A stretch of 64,000 nucleotides of DNA from Hymenobacter sp. 5317J-9 (GTDB lineage Bacteria; Bacteroidota; Bacteroidia; Cytophagales; Hymenobacteraceae). Where the stretch lies: contig NZ_CP095051.1 in NCBI RefSeq assembly GCF_022921075.1, forward strand, positions 17,101 to 81,100, given 5' to 3'. Under the pieces are notes generated by a model that was not told the DNA's origin, searched no databases, and saw only the letters and a program-made list of their open reading frames with translations. Positions 56,443 through 64,000 of the stretch are shown here, one piece after another. Position numbers and translations under genes: made by a program. How positions within the stretch are numbered: position 1 is the first letter of the stretch; each line of letters begins with the position of its first letter.

Positions 56443-57624
56443 ATGCGATACCTAGCCCTCCCCCTGGTGCTGCTCGGCCTGCTAAGCGGCTGCGGCTCCA
56501 AGGAAGCCCCCACGGAAAAAGAAGAAACGGCCGCCGCCACTCCCGGCGGGGAAGCAGCCGAGAAAGACCCCGCCGACCGCGTCACGCTCACCGCTGCCGA
56601 GCAGCAGGTGGGCGGCGTGCGCCTGGGCTCCCTCACCGAGCGCCCCATGAGCGGGGGGCTGAAAGTGAACGGCGTGCTCGACGTGCCGCCCGAAAACCTG
56701 GTATCGGTCAGCGCCCCGCTGGGCGGCTTTGTGGACCGGACCGACCTGCTGCAAGGCTCGCGGGTGCGCGCCGGCCAGGTGCTGGCCGTCATCCGCAACC
56801 CCGACTTCGTGCAGTTGCAGCAGGACTACCAGGAAACCCGCAGCCAGCTCAAGTTTGCGAAAGCTGAATACGAGCGCCAGGGCGAGCTATACCGGCAGGA
56901 GGTAGCGCCCCAAAAGAACTTCCAGCGTGCCCAGGCCGAGTACGAGGCCCTGCAAGTGAAAACCAATGCCCAGGCCGCCCGCCTGCGTCTGGCCGGCCTG
57001 CCCATTGGCGGGACCATCGTGAGCACGGCCATCCTGCGGGCCCCTAAAGGTGGCTTCGTGAAGGCCGTGAATGTGAGCATCGGCCAGAGCGTGACGCCCA
57101 CCGACGTGCTGTTTGAAATCGTCAACCCCGAGCACCTACACGTCGAGCTGACCGTGTTTGAAAAGGACATTCCGCAGGTGAAGGAAAAACAGCTGGTGCG
57201 CTTTTCCCTGGGCAACGACTCGCTGACCCGGGAGCGCACAGCCCATGTGTACCTCATCAGCAAAACCATCAGCGACGAGCGCACCGTGCGGGTGCACGCC
57301 CACCTGGACCGGGAAGACGAGCAGCTGCTGCCGGGCACCTTCGTGCGGGCCGTCATCGAAACCAACCGCGTGACCGTGCCCACCCTGCCGGAAAAAGCGG
57401 TGGTGCAGTACGGGGCCCAGTCCTACGTGTTCGTGGCCACCGATTCGGGCCCGGCCGCCGGCCGGGCCACCTACCGCCTCGTGCCCGTGACGCGGGGCGT
57501 AAGCGAAGACGGCTACACCGAGTTTCACCTGCCCGCGGCCGAGCAGGGCAAACCGCTGCGCTTTGTCGTAGAGGGGGCTTACGCCTTGCTGGGCAAGCTC
57601 AAAAACGCCGAGGAGGAAGAATAA
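56443..57624 (+). CDS. CzcB/CusB-type adaptor lipoprotein
   Basis: 393 residues. Lipobox LLSGCGSK (Cys17). The lipoyl-like halves are VSVSAPLGGFVDRTDLLQGS (~85) and ILRAPKGGFVKAVNVSIGQS (~195) around a coiled hairpin (VQLQQDYQETRSQLKFAKAE); a beta-barrel and membrane-proximal domain follow. It is the periplasmic adaptor of the fused pump in front (48 bp gap). The adaptor at 1145 lacks a lipobox and carries HGGEDHG instead, so the two systems are distinct. Confidence 0.92.
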   Translation: MRYLALPLVLLGLLSGCGSKEAPTEKEETAAATPGGEAAEKDPADRVTLTAAEQQVGGVRLGSLTERPMSGGLKVNGVLDVPPENLVSVSAPLGGFVDRTDLLQGSRVRAGQVLAVIRNPDFVQLQQDYQETRSQLKFAKAEYERQGELYRQEVAPQKNFQRAQAEYEALQVKTNAQAARLRLAGLPIGGTIVSTAILRAPKGGFVKAVNVSIGQSVTPTDVLFEIVNPEHLHVELTVFEKDIPQVKEKQLVRFSLGNDSLTRERTAHVYLISKTISDERTVRVHAHLDREDEQLLPGTFVRAVIETNRVTVPTLPEKAVVQYGAQSYVFVATDSGPAAGRATYRLVPVTRGVSEDGYTEFHLPAAEQGKPLRFVVEGAYALLGKLKNAEEEE

Positions 57625-57637
57625 CGCCCCAGTCAAA

Positions 57638-58309
57638 ATGGCCAAGAAAAACCCCAGCATCAGCCGAGAAATCGTGGGCATCAAGCTGCCCGCCCGCATG
57701 AAAATAGATAGCCTGAAAACGTCTATCAGACGGGCCTTCATCAACACCATCGTCCCGGAAGTCCGGCCTACGGCTGCCCAAGAGGCCGCTTGGCGAGCGC
57801 AGTTGGGCATTGCCCCGTTGGCAGTTGATGGACTCGGGTGCGTGTACTGCGGCCGACCCGCCACGCAACTCGACCACTTCCGCAACCTAACTGCGGCGGA
57901 CGGCCGCCCCTCTGGCTACATCACCGACATCTATAACCTAGTGCCGTGCTGTAGTACCTGCAACAGCTCGAAGGCGGGCAAGCATTGGAAAATCTGGATG
58001 ACGAGCAATGCCGCCAACGCGCCCAATAAAAGACTTAGCGCAACCGAGCTAGCAGACAGAGTGGCGGTGCTGGACCGGTTTGAGGTGTGGTCGACGCCGC
58101 TGGCAACGCGGCTTGATGTGCTGGCTCTGATTGGGGTATCCGAATGGGAGCAATACGAAGCCGACGTTGCTGCTGTGGTCGTGCTGCTGCAAGCCGCCCG
58201 CCAACGCAGCGACCGGTTTCACCTTCTCTTACAACAGGCTTACGCCGAGGCGCTGGTGCCGGCCGCGCAGCCAATCCCAACCGCTGTAAGCCCGACCGGG
58301 CTTCATTAA
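57638..58309 (+). CDS. HNH endonuclease-like protein
   Basis: 223 residues. Core HNH signature CVYCGRPATQLDHFRNL then DIYNLVPCCSTCNSSKAGK (residues ~68-122): zinc Cys pairs, the Asp-His catalytic pair and the Asn. The remainder is helical. It begins 13 bp after the adaptor stop and 41 bp before the P-type ATPase start, so it is embedded in a metal operon with which it has no evident functional link. The second HNH gene inside a metal module in this window (the first is at 6940). Confidence 0.82.
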   Translation: MAKKNPSISREIVGIKLPARMKIDSLKTSIRRAFINTIVPEVRPTAAQEAAWRAQLGIAPLAVDGLGCVYCGRPATQLDHFRNLTAADGRPSGYITDIYNLVPCCSTCNSSKAGKHWKIWMTSNAANAPNKRLSATELADRVAVLDRFEVWSTPLATRLDVLALIGVSEWEQYEADVAAVVVLLQAARQRSDRFHLLLQQAYAEALVPAAQPIPTAVSPTGLH

Positions 58310-58350
58310 CTACCAAGTTTTGTCCTTCCCTTTCTCACGTGCCTGATATT

Positions 58351-60393
58351 ATGCCTGAACCTGCTTCTTCTAACACCGATGAGCCGTTGAACACGGCCAA
58401 GCAGGTTAACCCTGCCAACGCGGGGGCGGTGAGCCGCGCCCAGCTCACACCCCAGGCCGCCGCCGCACCCCAGGGCCACGACGTGCCCGGCCACGACCAC
58501 GGCGGCGGGAACGACGGCCACCACCACGGCCCGGACGCCACTAACCCTTACCTCGTGCCGGGCATCAGCTTCGCGCTGCTGCTAGCCGGCATTGCGCTGG
58601 ACTACTATAAAGTCGGTTTTTTCAGCGGCTACGTGCGCCTGGTTTGGTACGGACTGGCCTTCGTGCTGGTAGGCTGGAAGGTTGTGAAAGCCGCCGTGCT
58701 CAGCATTCCCAGCGGCAACATCTTCAACGAGTTTCTACTCATGAGCCTGGCCACGCTCGGGGCCTTTGCCATTGGCGAGTACCCGGAAGGGGTAGCCGTG
58801 ATGCTGTTCTACACCGTGGGCGAGCTGTTTCAGGACGCGGCCGTGAACCGGGCCAAGCGCAGCATCAAGGCCCTGCTCGAAATTCAGGCCACCGAAGTGA
58901 CCGTGGTGCGCGGCGGCCAGCCTCTGGTGCTCGACCCCAAAGCGGTGCAGGTAGGCGACGTGATGGAAGTCAAGCCCGGCGAGAAAGTAGCCCTCGATGG
59001 CACCCTCAACGGTAAGGCGGCCAGCTTTAACACGGCCGCCCTCACCGGCGAGTCGGCCCCGCAAACCAAGCAGCCGGGCGAAGCGGTGCTGGCCGGCATG
59101 ATTAACCTGGAATCCCTGATTCAGGTGACGGTGACGACCGCTTTTAAGGACACCAAGCTCTCGAAAATCCTGGCCATGGTGCAGGACGCGGTGGGCCGCA
59201 AAGCCAAAACGCAGCAGTTCATCACCAAGTTTGCCAAAATCTATACCCCCATCGTGGTAGGGCTGGCCGTGCTGCTGATTGTGGTGCCCTACTTTCTGGT
59301 GAGCGACTACGTGTTCCGCGACTGGCTCTACCGGGCGCTGGTGTTTCTGGTCATTTCCTGCCCCTGCGCGCTGGTCATCAGCATTCCGCTGGGCTACTTC
59401 GGCGGCATCGGTGCGGCCTCGAAAGCGGGCATCCTGTTTAAGGGCTCCAACTTCCTGGACGTGCTGCGCGAAATTGATACCGTGGTAATGGACAAGACCG
59501 GCACGCTCACGCAGGGGGTGTTTGCCGTGCAGCAGGTGCAGCCGGCGGCCGGCACTACCCCCGAGCAGCTGCTGCGCCTAGTGGGGGCGCTGGAAACCAA
59601 ATCGACGCACCCCATTGCCAAGGCGGTGGTGGCCCACGTCGGGGCGGCCGCGGCGGGCGTGCCCGTCGATAATGTGGAGGAAATTGCCGGCCACGGCCTG
59701 CGCGGCAAGGTGGACGGCCGCGACGTACTGGCGGGCAACACCAAGCTGCTGACTAAGTTCAGCGTGGCCTACCCGCCCGAAGTCGACCAAGTGGTGGACA
59801 GCATTGTGGTAGCGGCCGTGGACGGAAAATATGCCGGCTACCTCACGGTGGCTGACGCCCCGAAAGAGGACGCGGCCCGCGCCGTGCAGGAGCTGAAAGC
59901 CGACGGCATCAGCAAGCTGGTCATGCTCTCCGGCGACAAGGACAGCATCGTGCAGCGCGTAGCCAAAGAGTTAGGAATCACCGAAGCCCACGGCGGGCTG
60001 CTGCCCGAAGACAAGGCCAAATACGTGCAACAGTATCTCACCGAGGGCCGCAAGCTGACCTTCGTGGGCGACGGGGTGAACGATGCTCCGGTAGTGGCCC
60101 TGGCCGACGTGGGCATTGCCATGGGCGGGCTGGGCTCCGATGCCACCATCGATACGGCCGACGTAGTGATTCAAACCGACCACCCGAGCAAGATTGCCAC
60201 GGCCCGCCGCATTGCCCGCGCCACCCATCGCGTGGTGTGGCAGAATATCTGGCTGGCCTTTTTTGTGAAAGGCATCGTGCTGGCGCTGGGGGCCGGCGGC
60301 GTGGCCACCATGTGGGAAGCGGTGTTTGCCGACGTGGGCGTGGCCCTGCTGGCCATTCTCAACGCCGTGCGGATTCAACGCATGAAATTTTAA
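58351..60393 (+). CDS. P1B-2-type Zn/Cd/Pb-transporting ATPase (CadA/ZntA-like)
   Basis: 680 residues from ATG 58351. The N-terminus lacks an HMA domain but has a His-rich head (GHDVPGHDHGGGNDGHHHG, ~40-60). Then come the membrane domain with CPCALV (TM6 metal site), the TGESAP actuator, DKTGTLT (phosphorylated Asp), GDGVNDAP, and TM8 with FFVKG and ADVG, the Lys and Asp-x-Gly of P1B-2 (Zn/Cd/Pb) pumps. It exports divalent metals from the cytosol to the periplasm, where the RND system can remove them. Confidence 0.93.
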   Translation: MPEPASSNTDEPLNTAKQVNPANAGAVSRAQLTPQAAAAPQGHDVPGHDHGGGNDGHHHGPDATNPYLVPGISFALLLAGIALDYYKVGFFSGYVRLVWYGLAFVLVGWKVVKAAVLSIPSGNIFNEFLLMSLATLGAFAIGEYPEGVAVMLFYTVGELFQDAAVNRAKRSIKALLEIQATEVTVVRGGQPLVLDPKAVQVGDVMEVKPGEKVALDGTLNGKAASFNTAALTGESAPQTKQPGEAVLAGMINLESLIQVTVTTAFKDTKLSKILAMVQDAVGRKAKTQQFITKFAKIYTPIVVGLAVLLIVVPYFLVSDYVFRDWLYRALVFLVISCPCALVISIPLGYFGGIGAASKAGILFKGSNFLDVLREIDTVVMDKTGTLTQGVFAVQQVQPAAGTTPEQLLRLVGALETKSTHPIAKAVVAHVGAAAAGVPVDNVEEIAGHGLRGKVDGRDVLAGNTKLLTKFSVAYPPEVDQVVDSIVVAAVDGKYAGYLTVADAPKEDAARAVQELKADGISKLVMLSGDKDSIVQRVAKELGITEAHGGLLPEDKAKYVQQYLTEGRKLTFVGDGVNDAPVVALADVGIAMGGLGSDATIDTADVVIQTDHPSKIATARRIARATHRVVWQNIWLAFFVKGIVLALGAGGVATMWEAVFADVGVALLAILNAVRIQRMKF

Positions 60394-60412
60394 GCTTAAT
60401 TCCATACCGACC

Positions 60413-61258
60413 ATGATTCACGGCGATAAAAAAGACAGTGACGTATTGCGGCACTACTGTCAGGTACTGACTGATAGTATTCAGACTGCTGGCCAATCAT
60501 TCACCGAAGCGAACCAGATTCAACACACCTATCTGGATTTGCTTCGGCGGATGCGGTGCAGTTTACTGGGAGTCGTTGTCCATCTGGAGCATTGGCCCGA
60601 AATAATCGAGTTGAAGCTACCTATCTCATTGGCATTTCGCACGGCATTGACGGATGCCCTGACGGGTCTGTACCTGGCAACGTTCAACGACGATGCGCAG
60701 GCATTCCAGCATGAGCTAATGGTGCTTGACATTGAATATTTTAAGTATGTCAAAACCATTTTTGAAAACACGGCGCTGGAAATGCCTGGTGCCAGTGAAG
60801 CAGAGGTAGCCCAGGAAGAACTGACCCGCTGGACGGCGCTATATCAAAAAGCAGAGCACCTGCTACGGGTTCCTGGCGCTCCCCAGCTTAAAAGTCCGGA
60901 AATGCTGCGCGAGCCCCGGCATCACTACTTGTTTCAGGTACCGAATGGGCACACGCGCCCACTGTCTGAAAAAGATATGTTCAATCAAATCAAGGCGCAC
61001 CCGGCAACGCAACATCTAGCCCGGTTGTACATCGTGCAGCGCCACTTATCGCAACAGCACCACTATGCCCCCGCTAACCGCGATTTTATCCAACTGCCGC
61101 CCGCCATCGACTGCCGGTACTGGTTCGAGGCCTTGGTTTACATTATTGAAATAAGCGGTATGCTCATGGCCTTATTAGATGTATCTCAGCCAACACGTCA
61201 AGAATTGGGTGAACACCAAGCAGCTTTGTTGGATTGGTTAGCTGACCGTGCCGAATGA
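60413..61258 (+). CDS. Hypothetical protein in metal operon
   Basis: 281 residues, helical and soluble, 19 bp after the ATPase stop and overlapping the ZIP gene by 4 bp, so clearly in the operon. It has repeated Trp/His pairs (HLEHWPEIIEL, QHHYAPANRDF) and ends in a helix with LMALLDVSQPTRQEL. Composition is lower in GC than its neighbours. I recognise no domain. Confidence 0.7.
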   Translation: MIHGDKKDSDVLRHYCQVLTDSIQTAGQSFTEANQIQHTYLDLLRRMRCSLLGVVVHLEHWPEIIELKLPISLAFRTALTDALTGLYLATFNDDAQAFQHELMVLDIEYFKYVKTIFENTALEMPGASEAEVAQEELTRWTALYQKAEHLLRVPGAPQLKSPEMLREPRHHYLFQVPNGHTRPLSEKDMFNQIKAHPATQHLARLYIVQRHLSQQHHYAPANRDFIQLPPAIDCRYWFEALVYIIEISGMLMALLDVSQPTRQELGEHQAALLDWLADRAE

Positions 61259-62046
61259 TACCGGTGGCAACTCCTTCCTGGCCCACCCTGTTAGGCTTTT
61301 CGCTGCTGCCGGCCGTGGTCATGATTGCCGGCGCGGCCCTGGCCGTGTGGCGGGCTCCCGGCCCGAAGCTGCGCAGCGCCATTCTGCACTTCGCGGCGGG
61401 CGTCATCTTCTCGGTCGTGGCCGTCGAGCTGCTGCCCGACATTGTGCAGCACCATGCGCCCTACGAAGTGGCGCTGGGCTTCGGGCTGGGTGTGGCCACC
61501 ATGCTGGGACTGCGTTACTTCACCCAGCGCCTCGAAAAGAAAGAAGAGCCCGGGGAAGCTGGCAATGTGCAGGCCGGAAGCGCCGGCGTAACCGCCTCAC
61601 CCACCGCGGCCTCCCTGCCCTGGGGCCTGCTGGTGGCCATTGGCATTGATATTCTCATCGACGGGCTGCTGCTGGGCATCGGCTTTGCGGCGGGCGCGAA
61701 GGAAGGCACCCTGCTGGCCATTGCCCTCACCATCGAGCTGCTGTCGCTGGGCCTGGCCACGGCCATTGAGTTGCGGCAGGATGGCCACGGCAAGGGCCGG
61801 GCCGTCGCGATTGTGGCCGGCACTTCGCTCATGCTGCTGGTCGGGGCGGGCATTGGCACCACGGTGCTGCGCGGGGCCACCGGCAACTTGCTCGAAATCG
61901 TGCTTTCCTTTGGCCTGGCCGCGCTGCTGTTTCTGGTCACCGAGGAGTTGCTGACCGAAGCGCACGAGGAAACCGAAACGCCGCTGCTCACACTGGCCTT
62001 TTTTGTGGGCTTCCTCCTGTTTCTAATTCTGGGCATGGTCGCCTGA
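61255..62046 (+). CDS. ZIP family metal transporter
   Basis: 263 residues, eight membrane helices. ZIP signatures: LHFAAGVIFSVVAVELLPDI in helix 2 region, GIDILIDGLLLGIGFAAGAK and ALTIELLSLGLATAIELR in helices 4-5, which carry the metal-binding His/Asp/Glu of the family (here Asp and Glu rather than His). ZIP proteins usually import zinc or iron. In an export operon it may balance uptake or act in reverse. Start overlaps the previous stop (ATGA). Confidence 0.88.
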   Translation: MIPVATPSWPTLLGFSLLPAVVMIAGAALAVWRAPGPKLRSAILHFAAGVIFSVVAVELLPDIVQHHAPYEVALGFGLGVATMLGLRYFTQRLEKKEEPGEAGNVQAGSAGVTASPTAASLPWGLLVAIGIDILIDGLLLGIGFAAGAKEGTLLAIALTIELLSLGLATAIELRQDGHGKGRAVAIVAGTSLMLLVGAGIGTTVLRGATGNLLEIVLSFGLAALLFLVTEELLTEAHEETETPLLTLAFFVGFLLFLILGMVA

Positions 62047-62072
62047 CCTCGCCCTTTTCAACTACGCTGCGC

Positions 62073-62339
62073 ATGCACACCGCCAAAATTGGCCTGACCC
62101 TGGAGCCCACCGGCCGCCACCTGGCTTTCTCAAAGGAGCTGCTGGAAGTTGCCCACGTCTTTCGCCGCGTTGGAGGCGAGGCCTCCACCTGGCAGCGGGT
62201 GGCCGTCAACGCTCGCTCGCCCTTCCTTGATACCGACGTCTTTGCCCCCGGCACACTGTTGGAATACTACGTGCAGCACGAGACCCAGCAGGGCAAGCCG
62301 GAAGCCCGCAGCCATGTAGTCAGCACTACTGTGGCCTGA
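62073..62339 (+). CDS. Small hypothetical protein
   Basis: 88 residues, 26 bp after the ZIP stop. Beta-rich, basic (HLAFSKELLEVAHVFRRVGG, APGTLLEYYVQHETQQ), no metal motif or signal peptide. Family unknown. A short hairpin (AATGGG..CCCATT, 62346-62364) follows the stop. Confidence 0.55.
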   Translation: MHTAKIGLTLEPTGRHLAFSKELLEVAHVFRRVGGEASTWQRVAVNARSPFLDTDVFAPGTLLEYYVQHETQQGKPEARSHVVSTTVA

Positions 62340-62374
62340 TTAACAAATGGGCTTTGTACCCATTCCACCCTTGG

Positions 62375-62635
62375 CTAGCCGACTTTGGTTACGGCCCCCA
62401 CCAACTGGTAGCCACCGCTTTCCAACGCGGCCTGAATGGCTTTGAGGTCGGGGCCGTTGACGTGGGCCGTGGCCACTTCAGCTTCGCCCACGGCCACGCG
62501 GTCCACTACCAGGCCCAGGCCCACCAGCCGCTCGCGCACCCACCTGATGCAGTCCGGCCCGCACATATTGTCGATGGTGAGCACGTAGCGCATGAGTTGC
62601 GTCATGCCGGCAGTATCGTCTTCGGGATAGGCCAT
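62375..62635 (-). CDS. Stand-alone HMA-like domain protein
   Basis: 86 residues from ATG 62635 (a start at 62605, MTQLMRYVLTID, is also possible). MRYVLTIDNMCGPDCIRWVR, then LVGLGLVVDRVAVGEAEV and IQAALESGGYQLVGAV match the HMA-like head of the AraC-type regulator at 6236, but without the DNA-binding part. The Cys pair is C-G-P-D-C, with three residues between, differing from both a normal HMA (CxxC) and the altered C-A-R-G of the regulator. It may bind metal as a chaperone or sensor. Confidence 0.75.
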   Translation of the reverse strand: MAYPEDDTAGMTQLMRYVLTIDNMCGPDCIRWVRERLVGLGLVVDRVAVGEAEVATAHVNGPDLKAIQAALESGGYQLVGAVTKVG

Positions 62636-62714
62636 AACCAAGTAGCTCGAAAGCCGAATTATACGGGACGCCGCCCAAATGCAACGGAATGGCCGGGGGC
62701 CGTGTTGGCCCCGC

Positions 62715-62813
62715 ATGTGCCACCATCATAAGCCCGCCCTGAAACTTCAACGCTTCGGCATCTACCTGGCCCTGGGGTTGCTGGTGCTGCTGAGCCAGTA
62801 TTACACCACGTAA
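62715..62813 (+). CDS. Tiny membrane peptide with a Cys-His-His-His head
   Basis: 32 residues: MCHHHKPALKLQRFGIYLAL then GLLVLLSQYYTT. One membrane helix (residues ~14-27) and a metal-ligand-rich start. Too short for routine calling. It lies divergent from the stand-alone HMA gene and within the metal module. Real expression is uncertain. Confidence 0.4.
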   Translation: MCHHHKPALKLQRFGIYLALGLLVLLSQYYTT

Positions 62814-62831
62814 GCAAGTCTGCCCACCCAC

Positions 62832-63077
62832 CTACCGATGCCGCCGTGGGCGTTGCGTGGACGCCGGGGCGGGCGGCACCACCACTTCCTGAATAACCGA
62901 AAAGGTGTATGTCGTAACTTTCTTTCCGGGGTGTGCGAACGAGGCCGCCGGGGCCGATACCGGCGTCAGGGGCCGGGTAACTTCGTGGTAGAACTGCACC
63001 ACCCGGTAGGCGGCAAATAACCCGGCGGCCACCAAGGTCAGCAGGGCCGTGTAAGCGGCAAATTTCTTCGTGCTCAT
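62832..63077 (-). CDS. Small membrane-anchored hypothetical protein
   Basis: 81 residues. One N-terminal membrane helix (YTALLTLVAAGLFAAYRVVQF, residues ~8-28), then a Pro/Ala-rich periplasmic tail (KVTTYTFSVIQEVVVPPAPA) ending in basic residues. No domain recognised. Confidence 0.55.
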   Translation of the reverse strand: MSTKKFAAYTALLTLVAAGLFAAYRVVQFYHEVTRPLTPVSAPAASFAHPGKKVTTYTFSVIQEVVVPPAPASTQRPRRHR

Positions 63078-63574
63078 GCTACGTGTTTGTTAAAAGCCGG
63101 GCACAAGGCCCGGCGGTTGAAGTGGGTAACCAGATTTGCGCGAGGCGGCGTTAATTCGCCCCGACGAGACTAAGTAGCCCCCCTGCCACATCGTCGGCAG
63201 TCCAAATGGCGGTGAATGGCAAACTTTTTTTTGAATTCGGGAAATGTTGGGGTTGCCCAGCTCGGACACTCGCAAAGGTGAGCGAAGCCGGCGAGCGGTT
63301 TATCTGATGCTGTCAGAAATACAACCCAATACAAGTCAGTGCTTTGCCAGAAATGCGCGCTCATTTATAGCCCGCTTATGGGGGCTGCAAGCGTGATTTA
63401 GCCGGGGGAACAGATACAACTCCATCACGGGACGGCAGGGCGGTAGTACGTTGGAAGGTCGGAGCAAAAATTCGGAGCAGGTTCATCGCTGCAAACCTGC
63501 GACCGTCGGGTAGCGATTCATAGGACACAAAATGTGTTTTCGTTACTTGCAATTGGTATTAACGCAAAACGCCA
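63078..63574. other. Gap before the last gene
   Basis: 497 bp. Only a short palindrome, ACACAAAATGTGT (63526-63538), stands out. No gene or repeat supported. Confidence 0.35.
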
Positions 63575-63910
63575 TTGTCACTCCTCGACACCTCCCAGAT
63601 TGCCTGCGAATACTGCCGGCGAAAGTTTGTCCCCAAGAAGCGGTGGGTGCAGAAATACTGCGGCAGCCCCTGCCGGGTAGCGGCCTGCAACCAGCGGGCC
63701 GGGCGAGCCCACCCGCTCGAAAGCCAGTCGGCAATCAAAGCCCGCCGGCGCAAGGAGCGCGGGCGCACGCCCACCGCCGTGGCCACTGCCCAGGCCTCTC
63801 CGGCAACGGAAGAAATCCTGGCCGCCATCGGGCAGCTTGCCGGGCGCATGATGGCCATGGAACAGCTGCAGCAGCAGCTGCTGGCCTTGCTCCTGCCGCC
63901 GGCCACGTAG
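63575..63910 (+). CDS. Small zinc-finger-like protein
   Basis: 111 residues from TTG 63575, the only start that keeps the Cys cluster. CEYCRRKFVPKKRWVQKYCG then SPCRVAAC form a compact zinc-ribbon-like element (residues ~11-38). A basic linker and a C-terminal helix rich in Gln and Leu (MMAMEQLQQQLLALLL) follow. Likely a nucleic-acid-binding protein of mobile elements. TTG start lowers certainty. Confidence 0.6.
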   Translation: MSLLDTSQIACEYCRRKFVPKKRWVQKYCGSPCRVAACNQRAGRAHPLESQSAIKARRRKERGRTPTAVATAQASPATEEILAAIGQLAGRMMAMEQLQQQLLALLLPPAT

Positions 63911-63930
63911 GCCCTCGCCTTGCCGCACAC

Positions 63931-63959
63931 AAAAAAGCCGCCCCGGTTATGGAGCGGCT
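63931..63959 (-). terminator. Terminator for a leftward transcript from beyond the window
   Basis: On this strand AGCCGC..GCGGCT closes a loop and is followed by six T residues; on the + strand no T tract follows. A gene on this strand probably lies just right of the window. Confidence 0.55.
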
Positions 63960-64000
63960 GAAAACGGCCAAGCCCGTTGTACCAGTTTCGCAGCGTACGC

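Noticed and set aside
63947..64000. Leftward gene end at the right edge (..AWPFSAAP)
   Set aside because: Its stop would lie inside the terminator loop and only 17 codons are visible; not enough to call.

Overview
The window looks like part of a large, GC-rich accessory plasmid from a Bacteroidota bacterium, most likely Hymenobacter or a close relative. Supporting signs are the codon use, TAnnTTTG-type promoter elements, families typical of that phylum (DUF6122, the DUF6660-like small Cys-rich protein, Tn554-type recombinase pairs, an RND pump fused to its outer-membrane factor) and a full plasmid backbone: an iteron origin with RepB, ParA with a small partner, HigBA, and a dif-like Xer site. 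No rRNA or tRNA genes were seen.

Layout. 1-12.4 kb is a copper module: end of a TolC-like channel, two HGGEDHG periplasmic proteins (one the membrane-fusion adaptor), a CusA-type pump with two frameshifts, an HMA/AraC regulator, an HNH protein, a 16-Cys Csp-like copper storage protein, a CopZ-like chaperone, a Met-rich membrane protein and a multicopper oxidase fused to a barrel-like tail. 14.3-18.1 kb is a Lamassu-type defence operon (Cap4/DUF4297 nuclease, small middle protein, SMC-like ATPase). 18.3-24.3 kb starts with a tyrosine recombinase and carries an unusual set of genes, including an AbiTii gene, in which four proteins share a short Gly/Asn/Gln beta-repeat tail; this is the best candidate for an undescribed system. 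24.3-26 kb holds remnants (UmuC C-terminus and others).

26-35 kb is a block of more housekeeping-like genes: LysR plus YeiH, MBL hydrolase, DUF202, two tandem YVTN propellers, DUF305 and a LytS/LytTR pair. It is bracketed by an inverted 34-bp repeat and a truncated Tn3 transposase. 35.9-38.8 kb holds two HTH regulators and three small proteins resembling only the first winged-helix domain of RepB. 39.2-42.5 kb is a Tn554-like recombinase pair. 43.4 kb has the dif-like site. 45.4-49.5 kb is the partition, replication and toxin-antitoxin core.

51.4-63 kb is a second metal module: small Cys-rich protein, CzcA-type pump fused to CzcC-type channel, CzcB-type lipoprotein adaptor, HNH protein, P1B-2 ATPase with a His-rich head, ZIP transporter, and accessory small proteins. 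Sequence motifs suggest the first pump handles Cu/Ag and the second Zn/Cd/Co, so together they cover monovalent and divalent metals.

A recurring feature is single-base loss in runs of C or G that breaks otherwise intact genes (near 3140, 3177, 8912, 14020, 31470). This may be a consensus-sequence artefact and matters for every start and length given here.
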